Under the pieces are notes generated by a model. The model saw only the letters and a list, made by a program, of their open reading frames with translations, was not told the origin of the DNA and did not search any database. From Bacteroidota bacterium (GTDB lineage: Bacteria; Bacteroidota; Bacteroidia; Flavobacteriales; Flavobacteriaceae): 6,952 bases of DNA. Positions 1-4,703 of the stretch are shown here, one piece after another (position 1 is the stretch's first letter; every line of letters begins with the position of its first letter). The stretch is from assembly GCA_023427845.1 (NCBI GenBank), contig JAEYZX010000010.1:1-6952 (forward strand). The letters run 5' to 3'. The translations under genes were made by a program, and so were the position numbers.

Positions 1-14
1 TTATGTAAGGGGTT

Positions 15-89
15 AGCTGTCAGCGGTCAGCGGTCAGCGGGCAGCGTTTGGAGTAGGCTATAGCTTACAGCTGACAGTTCACGGTTTAC
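15..89 (-). repeat. Left inverted arm of the heptad island
   Basis: Four units at 21-27, 28-34, 35-41 and 42-48 read CAGCGGT or close variants, the reverse complement of the ACCGCTG/GCTGACC units at the right end of the island. Four more at 62-68, 69-75, 76-82 and 83-89 read, on the minus strand, GTAAACC, GTGAACT, GTCAGCT and GTAAGCT. The order of families here (inverted GCTGA type outside, inverted GTnAAC type inside) mirrors the right side (GTnAAC inside, GCTGA outside), so the island as a whole is an imperfect inverted repeat. Confidence 0.8.
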
Positions 90-112
90 AGTAGTGTCTG
101 CTGAACGGATGC

Positions 113-155
113 ATTCTACTGTTGTAATAGAATTGTGGAGTTGCAAAAAATTTGC
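113..155. repeat. Short inverted repeats in the island spacer
   Basis: Between the two arms are two small palindromes. ATTCTA at 113-118 faces TAGAAT at 128-133 across a 9-base loop, and GCAAA at 143-147 faces TTTGC at 151-155 across a 3-base loop. Both are weak and lack a T-run suited to a terminator. They may be chance in A/T-rich DNA. Confidence 0.35.
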
Positions 156-186
156 AGTTATATTAGCTGAAGGCTGATCGCTGATA

Positions 187-294
187 GCTGATAGCTAGAT
201 ACGATCGGAATATAAATCACCATGTAACCATCAATACTGTAAACCGTAAACTGTTAACTGTAAACTCATCACTCTTGATAGCTGACCGCTGAAA
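187..294 (+). repeat. Tandem higher-order unit, copy 1 (108 bp)
   Basis: This copy begins with a 20-base stretch (187-206, starting GCTGATAGCTAG and ending GATC) that recurs exactly at 295-314. It continues through a non-repetitive AATCACCAT...CCATCAA segment, four GTnAAC heptads (239-266), and a GCTGACC GCTGAAA pair (281-294). The next copy follows at once, so the repeat is head to tail. Confidence 0.85.
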
Positions 295-427
295 GCTGAT
301 AGCTAGATACGATCAAAATAAACAATCACCATAAAACCATCAACTTCTGTAAACCGTCAACTGTTAACCGTTAACTGTCAACTGTTAACTGTAAACTCCT
401 CGCACTCAGTACAGCTGACCGCTGAAA
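295..427 (+). repeat. Tandem higher-order unit, copy 2 (about 133 bp)
   Basis: This copy has the same order of blocks as copy 1: the shared 20-base start at 295-314, an AATCACCAT...CCATCAA segment, GTnAAC heptads (349-397), then GCTGACC GCTGAAA (414-427). It is longer mainly because the GTnAAC block holds seven heptads instead of four, i.e. 21 bp more, plus small indels. A further GCTGACC GCTGAAC pair follows at 428-441. The difference fits replication slippage in whole 7-bp steps. Confidence 0.85.
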
Positions 428-451
428 GCTGACCGCTGAACGCTCTTAGCA

Positions 452-540
452 CCCCCCCTAGCCCCGATGGAAGCGGCTATCCTTTTGATCCGCTTCTTTA
501 GCGGGCAAAAGATAATAGCGGACAGCGGGAAACAGCTCCT
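452..540 (+). ncRNA. Candidate structured RNA/repeat element, full copy
   Basis: A run of seven C (452-458) leads into TAGCCCCGATGGAAGCGG (459-476), then a clear nested hairpin. CTTTTG (482-487) pairs with CAAAAG (506-511), and within it CCGCT (490-494) pairs with AGCGG (500-504) around a TCTTT loop. The 3' part has AGCGGACAGCGGGA (517-530) and CAGCTCC (533-539). CCCG at 463-466 can pair with CGGG at 526-529 to close the whole. The first 22 bases of the core (456-477) recur at the right end of the window. From memory, elements of this form are widespread in Flavobacterium intergenic regions and may correspond to the published Flavo-1 RNA motif; I could not verify that name. It lies 2 bp beyond the permease stop codon, in the opposite orientation. 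Seen: repeat and hairpin. Inferred: that it acts as RNA. Confidence 0.6.
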
Positions 541-542
541 AA

Positions 543-1796
543 TCAATCGAAACGAATTGCCTTAACGGGAGAAATTTTAGTGATTATATAAGAAGGTACC
601 AATAACACTACAAGACATACGGCTATGGTACCTATGTTTAAAAAGAGCACATACCACAAATTGAGATACACCGGCGCCTCGTTGACATAGTAGTTTTCCG
701 GGTTTAATTTTATTATTCCAAAATACTGTTGTAGAAGTACAAGCCCTATCCCGATCAGATTTCCCCAGAACAGGCCGCGGACGATCAAATAAAAAGCGTT
801 GTATAAAAACACTTTTCGAACTGTCCAATTCGGTGCACCAAGTGCTTTCAGTATGCCAATCATCTGGGTACGTTCGAGAATCAGCACCAGCAAGGCAACC
901 ACCATATTAATTGTAGCCACGACTATCATTACGACTAAAATCACTATAATGTTGAAATCGAATAACTGCAGCCATTCAAAAATGTAATAATACTTTTGCG
1001 TAATTGTCTGCGTGTCGAGCGCTTTTGCTGCATCCTGCCTGTTAAACGTATTTGCATAAACTTCCTCGCCCTTGGCTTCGATCTCGGTGAAATCGTCTAC
1101 AAACACCTCGAAAGCGCCTACCTGATCTTTTTCCCATTTATTGATGCGCTGCAAATGCCTGATATCGCCCAATAAATACGAAGCATCAAATTCCTGAAAA
1201 CCGGAACTATATATTCCGACGATTTCAAACACGCGAAGATTCGGTTTTTGGTTACCGCCTTCTTTCATGAAAAATGTATTGAACCGGTCGCCAAGCTTCA
1301 ACTTTAACCGGTTGGCGAGAAATCTTGAAATCAAAATCTCGGCATTCAGTTTGCCGGAGATGTTGGGAAGCCTTCCTTCGACAAGATATTCCGTTATATT
1401 GTCCCATTTATAATCGGGGCCGACTCCCTTGAAAATAACTCCTTCAAATGCGTCTTCAGTTCGAATTATTGCCGCCTTGCTTGCAACTGCCTGGATATGG
1501 CTGATCCCGGATACAGAATTGAACTTCGGATAAAAATCCTGATCCGTTGATAATGGATCAAGGCTGACCTGCGACTGATTGTCATCGTAGTTCGATATGA
1601 TGATATGGCCGTTGAATGCCGATACTTTTTGACGGATTTTCTGTTGAAGTCCGATTCCCGTCGCAACCGACACTATCATCATCACCATTCCGATCGCAAT
1701 TGCAGATACAGCAATTTTTATTATCGGTGAAGAAATGCTACTTTTATGCGCTTTGGCAGAAATCAGTCGCTTGGCTATAAAATATTCTAAATTCAA
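543..1796 (-). CDS. lolE: LolC/LolE-family ABC transporter permease (FtsX-like)
   Basis: Inner-membrane permease of 417 residues with the family layout. There is a short cytoplasmic N terminus, TM1 at about 25-48, a periplasmic domain (about 49-280, MacB-PCD type, containing GHIIIS and SGFQEFDASY), then three TM helices near 283-308, 330-352 and 382-404. ERTQMIGILKALGA follows TM2 and is the typical FtsX/Lol cytoplasmic segment. The tail SPVKAIRFD is complete. The family extracts lipoproteins from the inner membrane for outer-membrane delivery, powered by a separate ATPase (LolD), which is not in this window. The start is TTG at 1796. An in-frame stop lies upstream at 1817-1815, and the next Met (residue 37) would cut TM1, so TTG is the only reasonable start; the N-terminal LEYFIAKR also looks like family N termini. 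The symbol is family-level: LolC, LolE or a merged LolCE role cannot be separated here, and a MacB-like exporter is less likely. Confidence 0.85.
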   Translation of the reverse strand: MNLEYFIAKRLISAKAHKSSISSPIIKIAVSAIAIGMVMMIVSVATGIGLQQKIRQKVSAFNGHIIISNYDDNQSQVSLDPLSTDQDFYPKFNSVSGISHIQAVASKAAIIRTEDAFEGVIFKGVGPDYKWDNITEYLVEGRLPNISGKLNAEILISRFLANRLKLKLGDRFNTFFMKEGGNQKPNLRVFEIVGIYSSGFQEFDASYLLGDIRHLQRINKWEKDQVGAFEVFVDDFTEIEAKGEEVYANTFNRQDAAKALDTQTITQKYYYIFEWLQLFDFNIIVILVVMIVVATINMVVALLVLILERTQMIGILKALGAPNWTVRKVFLYNAFYLIVRGLFWGNLIGIGLVLLQQYFGIIKLNPENYYVNEAPVYLNLWYVLFLNIGTIAVCLVVLLVPSYIITKISPVKAIRFD

Positions 1797-1800
1797 TTTG
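1771..1800 (+). promoter_or_regulatory. Weak candidate promoter for the NamZ-like gene
   Basis: TTG at 1771-1773 and TCAATTTG at 1793-1800 are separated by 19 bases, the right spacing for a Bacteroidota -33/-7 pair. The -7 box has one mismatch to TAnnTTTG (C for A at position 2). If used, transcription would begin at about 1803-1804, that is at the ATG itself, giving a leaderless or near-leaderless mRNA. The whole site is inside the permease coding sequence. Confidence 0.25.
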
Positions 1801-1802
1801 AT

Positions 1803-3017
1803 ATGGTATCGTATTCAATTATCAAAAATACAGTTTTATTCTTGTTCTTAGCGGTCGTTTCGTGCGGAAGTTCGGTCGGTAAGGAAGAACCGGATGCAGA
1901 TAAATCGTCCATTCAATTGCAAAATAACAAACGGCCAATATTAACCGGGGCAGACAATCATGTGGCATATTTACCACATTTGGCTGGCAAAAAGATCGGA
2001 ATCGTAACAAATCAAACCGGAATTCTTTCAGACAGGACGCATGTGGTTGATTTTCTGCTGTCGAAAAAAATCGACGTCACAAAAATTTACGCACCCGAGC
2101 ACGGTTTTCGCGGGACGGCTGATGCAGGCGAATTGATTGTTGATGGAAAAGATGCCAAAACAGGACTTCCGATCATTTCGCTTTACGGCGATAACAAAAA
2201 GCCAAAGCCGGAACAACTTAGAGATATCGACATCATGATTTTCGACCTTCAGGATGTTGGCGCGCGATTTTATACCTACATATCTACCTTACATTACATA
2301 ATGGAAGCGTGTGCCGAGAATAAGATTCCGCTTTTGGTGTTCGACCGACCGAATCCGAATGGCGGAATTGTGGACGGACCTATGCTCGAAAAAGAACATA
2401 CCAGTTTTATAGGGATGCACCCAATACCTGTGCTTCACGGAATGACCATAGGTGAATATGCGCAAATGATAAATGGCGAAAAATGGCTCAAGGACCGCAA
2501 AACCTGTATGTTGATGATTGTTCCCTGCGTGAATTATACAACGGGAATGGCCTACAGCCTGCCGGTAAATCCTTCACCCAATTTACCAAATGACCAGGCA
2601 GTGAACCTGTATGCGAGCCTTTGCTTTTTTGAAGGCACAAACGTCAGCGTAGGTCGCGGAACCAACAAACAATTTCAGATTTACGGTTCGCCCTTCCTTC
2701 CACAAAGCGGATTTTGTTTTGTGCCAAAGCCGAATTTAGGTGCGAAAGACCCGATATATAATGGCAAAACATGCTGTGGCGAGGATTTGACTTCGACCCC
2801 GAAAGTCGACCGGCTTGAATTGAAATGGCTGCTGAAGGCATATTCGGAAACTGCCGATAAATCAAAATTCTTCATCCCGTTCTTCACAAAGCTCGCAGGC
2901 ACAAAAAAATTGCAGCAACAAATTGAAGCCGGAGCAACGGAATCGGAAATCCGCGAAAGCTGGGAACCGGGTTTGGCTGCATTTAAAAAAATCCGCGAAA
3001 AATATCTTGTTTATTAG
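1803..3017 (+). CDS. namZ: Lipoprotein exo-beta-N-acetylmuramidase, NamZ/DUF1343 family
   Basis: The 404-residue protein starts with a lipoprotein signal peptide: a hydrophobic stretch at 9-19 and a lipobox ending VVSC, with the lipidated Cys at 21. An S/K/D/E-rich linker follows. The DUF1343 domain then runs to the C terminus, with family motifs APEHGFRG (97-104), LYGD (127-130), FDLQDVGARFYTY (147-159) and FDRPNPNGG (180-188). Characterised members (NamZ of Bacillus subtilis, glycoside hydrolase family GH171, and a Tannerella relative) remove terminal MurNAc from peptidoglycan fragments. The role here is therefore probably cell-wall turnover or MurNAc salvage, as a membrane-anchored envelope protein; this is by homology. 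The ATG at 1803 is preceded by an in-frame stop at 1788-1790 and no other start gives an intact signal peptide. It is divergent from a Lol-type permease, which suits a lipoprotein but may be coincidental. Confidence 0.85.
   Translation: MVSYSIIKNTVLFLFLAVVSCGSSVGKEEPDADKSSIQLQNNKRPILTGADNHVAYLPHLAGKKIGIVTNQTGILSDRTHVVDFLLSKKIDVTKIYAPEHGFRGTADAGELIVDGKDAKTGLPIISLYGDNKKPKPEQLRDIDIMIFDLQDVGARFYTYISTLHYIMEACAENKIPLLVFDRPNPNGGIVDGPMLEKEHTSFIGMHPIPVLHGMTIGEYAQMINGEKWLKDRKTCMLMIVPCVNYTTGMAYSLPVNPSPNLPNDQAVNLYASLCFFEGTNVSVGRGTNKQFQIYGSPFLPQSGFCFVPKPNLGAKDPIYNGKTCCGEDLTSTPKVDRLELKWLLKAYSETADKSKFFIPFFTKLAGTKKLQQQIEAGATESEIRESWEPGLAAFKKIREKYLVY
1823..1830 (-). promoter_or_regulatory. Candidate -7 element for the permease gene
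   Basis: On the minus strand this reads TATTTTTG, a full match to the Bacteroidota -7 consensus TAnnTTTG. It would place transcription start near 1819 and give a leader of about 23 bases before the TTG codon. No clear -33 TTG was found at the usual spacing. The site lies inside the signal-peptide codons of the divergent lipoprotein gene, as it must given the 6-bp gap. Confidence 0.4.
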
Positions 3018-3150
3018 ATTTTAGATAACCGATTTAAGAAGACAGACAACAGACAAATGACGTACCGTTGGGCTTTGTCAGGTTGCCTTGCAGCTTTAAA
3101 AAATAAGAAAACTTTATGAAAGCGCCATTTTCACTTCAGCCATAATTGCG

Positions 3151-3158
3151 TATTTTAG
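3151..3158 (+). promoter_or_regulatory. Candidate -7 element for the 73-residue gene
   Basis: TATTTTAG matches TAnnTTTG at all but one base and would start transcription at about 3161, giving a leader near 37 bases. A TTTT at 3128-3131 sits at -33 distance but is not TTG. The rest of the 181-bp gap 3018-3198 shows no convincing terminator for the upstream gene and no RNA gene. Confidence 0.3.
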
Positions 3159-3198
3159 TAAAGCTAATAGTACAAAGACTAACTTAAACGGATAAGAT

Positions 3199-3420
3199 AT
3201 GAAACGAGCGGAAGTATTACTCGGATATATGGACAAGCTTAAGGATTTCGTTGAGCTTTTGAATATTTACATTGATAAAGGAAATGAATTTCTCGCGCAG
3301 GCACAGGAATGGGTCAATAAAATTTTGGAACTTATCGAAAAAGGTATCGACTACCTTGTAAATGCGCTCGGAGGACGGCCTGAAAACAGACAACTTACCG
3401 ACGATCATATGTTCGTATAA
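3199..3420 (+). CDS. Small helical hypothetical protein (73 aa)
   Basis: I do not recognise a named family. The protein is acidic (13 Asp/Glu against 9 Lys/Arg), has no Cys and no signal peptide. It looks almost wholly alpha-helical: residues about 4-26 and 29-57 carry hydrophobics at 3-4 residue spacing (L7, L8, M11, L14, F17, V18, L20, L21, then F31, L32, W38, V39, I42, L43, I46, I50, L53, V54, L57). A GlyGly at 58-59 ends the helix before a polar tail (RPENRQLTDDH). An amphipathic hairpin, oligomer or membrane-surface protein would fit; that is inference. Evidence that the gene is real: it has its own upstream gap with a possible -7 box, a clean ATG after an A/T-rich leader, and a perfect terminator 3 bp beyond its TAA. 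It stands as a single-gene unit, converging on the cysteine-cluster gene. Confidence 0.7.
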   Translation: MKRAEVLLGYMDKLKDFVELLNIYIDKGNEFLAQAQEWVNKILELIEKGIDYLVNALGGRPENRQLTDDHMFV

Positions 3421-3423
3421 CCT

Positions 3424-3450
3424 AAAGCCTTCAATTCGAAGGCTTTTTTT
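3424..3450 (+). terminator. Intrinsic terminator after the 73-residue gene
   Basis: AAAGCCTTC (3424-3432) and GAAGGCTTT (3438-3446) form a perfect 9-bp stem around an AATTC loop, running into seven T (3444-3450). It begins 3 bp after the stop codon. The T-run overlaps the stop codon of the convergent gene at 3451-3449. On the minus strand the hairpin is followed by only three T, so it should work mainly for the plus-strand gene. Confidence 0.93.
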
Positions 3451-3934
3451 ATAGTGGCAGCCGCTTTTTCATCTCTTCCACTATCCGATACGTTGCCGGA
3501 CAAACAGGAATGTTCTTTAATGTTATATCCGAAATCTGATGAAACTTCTTGCGGTCGGTATGCGGGAATTCCCTACAAGCTTTTGGGCGTACATCATAGA
3601 TCATACAGGCGTTATCTGCTGCTAAAAAAGTACACGGCAAACTTTGAAGCACATAATCGCTGTCTTCATCAATCCGCAAATACAGTTCAATGAATTTTTG
3701 CGGTTTCTGTCTGAAATGTTTTGAAATCCTCTCGATGTCGGCCATCGTGAATAGCGGACCGGTAGTTTTGCAGCAGTTCGCGCATTGGAGGCAATCCGTT
3801 TTGCGAAATTCGGCATCATGCAAATCCTGCATTACGTAATCCAGATGTTTTGGCGTCTTCTTTCTGAGCTTATCGAAATACTTTTTGTTTTCGATATGCT
3901 TATCTTTGGCCAGCTTGCGCAAATTGGTTAACAT
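3449..3934 (-). CDS. YkgJ-family cysteine-cluster protein (CxxCxxCC)
   Basis: With the ATG at 3934 the protein has 161 residues. The signature is C48-x2-C51-x2-C54-C55 (CLQCANCC), followed by GPLF and further cysteines at 101 (PCTFL), 110 (NACMIYDVRPKAC), 120 and 145. This is the arrangement of the UPF0153/YkgJ family, thought to bind an iron-sulfur cluster or zinc; no reaction is established that I know of. The first 45 residues are a charged, Lys-rich helix (KDKHIENKKYFDKLRKKTPKHLDY) as in flavobacterial relatives. An in-frame TTG seven codons upstream (3955-3953) is rejected because it is the last part of a perfect -7 box, so it would not be in the mRNA. It is divergent from the methyltransferase (61 bp between starts) and convergent with the 73-residue gene. 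Confidence 0.85.
   Translation of the reverse strand: MLTNLRKLAKDKHIENKKYFDKLRKKTPKHLDYVMQDLHDAEFRKTDCLQCANCCKTTGPLFTMADIERISKHFRQKPQKFIELYLRIDEDSDYVLQSLPCTFLAADNACMIYDVRPKACREFPHTDRKKFHQISDITLKNIPVCPATYRIVEEMKKRLPL
3901..3908 (+). promoter_or_regulatory. Weak candidate -7 element for the methyltransferase gene
   Basis: TATCTTTG matches TAnnTTTG fully and has the same eight bases as the candidate before queE, but the nearest upstream TTG (3885-3887) is only 13 bases away, shorter than usual. Use of this site would give a leader of about 84 bases and would lie within the antisense coding sequence of the cysteine-cluster gene. It may be chance. Confidence 0.2.
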
Positions 3935-3952
3935 CTTTTCTAAATTAATCCG

Positions 3953-3985
3953 CAAAATTAACGAATCTTATTCGACCACCGACAA
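3953..3985 (-). promoter_or_regulatory. Promoter of the cysteine-cluster gene
   Basis: On the minus strand TTG (3985-3983) is followed after 22 bases by TAATTTTG (3960-3953). This is a full match to the Flavobacterium-type -33/-7 promoter (TTG, spacer 17-23, TAnnTTTG). Transcription would start near 3949, about 15 bases before the ATG at 3934. It is the best-formed promoter in the window. Confidence 0.6.
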
Positions 3986-3995
3986 TCCCATCAAA

Positions 3996-4703
3996 ATGAA
4001 AGATCTTTTCGGACAGGCCATTCTTGATTACCAGACCAATAATGATCCGCAGGACCTCATTACTGAAACGACTATCAGCGAAGCCGACGAAATGTCGGTT
4101 GCATATTTGTTTCGCAATTTTTCCGAAATGCCCGCACTGGAGCAGAAAGCACTTGAACTTGCCAGCGGGCATGTACTCGACATTGGATGCGGTGCGGGAA
4201 GCCACAGCCTTTACATGCAAAATGAAAAAAAGCTGCGGGTTTCGGCAATTGACAGCTCTCCAAATGCAGTAAAAGCATGCCAGCTGCGCGGAGTTAAGAA
4301 TGCTGTGGTTTGCGATGTGATGGCCGCAACAGGTACTTATAATACTTTGCTGCTGTTGATGAACGGAATCGGAATTTGCGGAAAATATAGCAACCTTGAC
4401 AAATTCCTTCAAAAATTAAAATCGTTGTTGGCGCCCGGCGGTCAAATTTTGATGGATTCATCCGACATCATCTATATGTTCGACGACGACGATGACGGCG
4501 GAAAATGGATACCAACGAACGGTTACTACGGCGAACTTGGTTTTGAGGTGTCGTACAAAGGTGCCAAAGAATCGTTTCCGTGGCTATATGTCGATTTCAA
4601 TACGCTTGCAAATGCAGCAGCATCGAACGGCTTGGATTGCGAAATGATTGCTGAAGGTGAACATTATGATTTCCTTGCACGGCTGACACAAATAACTGTC
4701 TAG
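3996..4703 (+). CDS. Class I SAM-dependent methyltransferase
   Basis: The 235-residue protein has a Rossmann-type methyltransferase fold. Motif I is VLDIGCGAG (60-68), which binds SAM. The acidic end of strand beta-2 is AIDSS (D86). A strand-4 region follows (YNTLLLLMNGIGICG), then LLAPGGQILMDSSD, the usual post-motif. The substrate cannot be read from the sequence. The ATG at 3996 is preferred: a longer frame open from TTG at 3885 would add 37 residues running antisense through the neighbouring gene's promoter and start, and MKDLFGQAILDYQ looks like a natural N terminus. Residues 163-167 are five Asp in a row (codons at 4482-4496), just after the post-motif strand. The 3' end overlaps the stop codon of the convergent aminotransferase gene. 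A small-molecule methyltransferase is likely; a role linked to neighbouring genes is not shown. Confidence 0.85.
   Translation: MKDLFGQAILDYQTNNDPQDLITETTISEADEMSVAYLFRNFSEMPALEQKALELASGHVLDIGCGAGSHSLYMQNEKKLRVSAIDSSPNAVKACQLRGVKNAVVCDVMAATGTYNTLLLLMNGIGICGKYSNLDKFLQKLKSLLAPGGQILMDSSDIIYMFDDDDDGGKWIPTNGYYGELGFEVSYKGAKESFPWLYVDFNTLANAAASNGLDCEMIAEGEHYDFLARLTQITV

Larger units (their letters stand above)
15..445. repeat. Heptanucleotide-repeat island
   Basis: This gene-free stretch is built largely from 7-bp tandem units of two families. One is GCTGAnn (GCTGATA, GCTGACC, GCTGAAA, GCTGAAC) and the other is GTnAACY (GTAAACC, GTAAACT, GTTAACT, GTCAACT). In plus orientation, GCTGA-type arrays lie at 166-200, 281-308 and 414-441, and GTnAAC-type arrays at 239-266 (4 units) and 349-397 (7 units). 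At the left end both families appear reverse-complemented (21-48 and 62-89). No open frame of useful length and no RNA gene was seen. Heptad arrays of this type recall the short tandemly repeated repetitive (STRR) sequences known from other bacteria; that comparison is by analogy only. The repeats are seen directly; any function is unknown. Confidence 0.9.

Noticed and set aside
15..445. CRISPR array
   Set aside because: Repeats are 7-bp tandem units without unique spacers of even length, and there are no cas genes nearby.
1..542. Insertion sequence or transposon remnant
   Set aside because: No transposase fragment, no flanking target duplication, and the inverted structure is made of short heptads rather than two single terminal repeats.
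3057..3119. 20-codon ORF starting ATG at 3057 in the gap after namZ
   Set aside because: It is too short, shows no recognisable feature beyond a weakly hydrophobic middle, and has no nearby promoter.
3885..3995. 37-residue N-terminal extension of the methyltransferase from TTG at 3885
   Set aside because: It runs antisense through the start and promoter of the cysteine-cluster gene, and the ATG at 3996 gives a normal N terminus for the fold.
3945..4412. 155-codon open frame on the minus strand opposite the methyltransferase
   Set aside because: It is a shadow of a well-supported gene with clear SAM motifs on the other strand, and shows no family motif.
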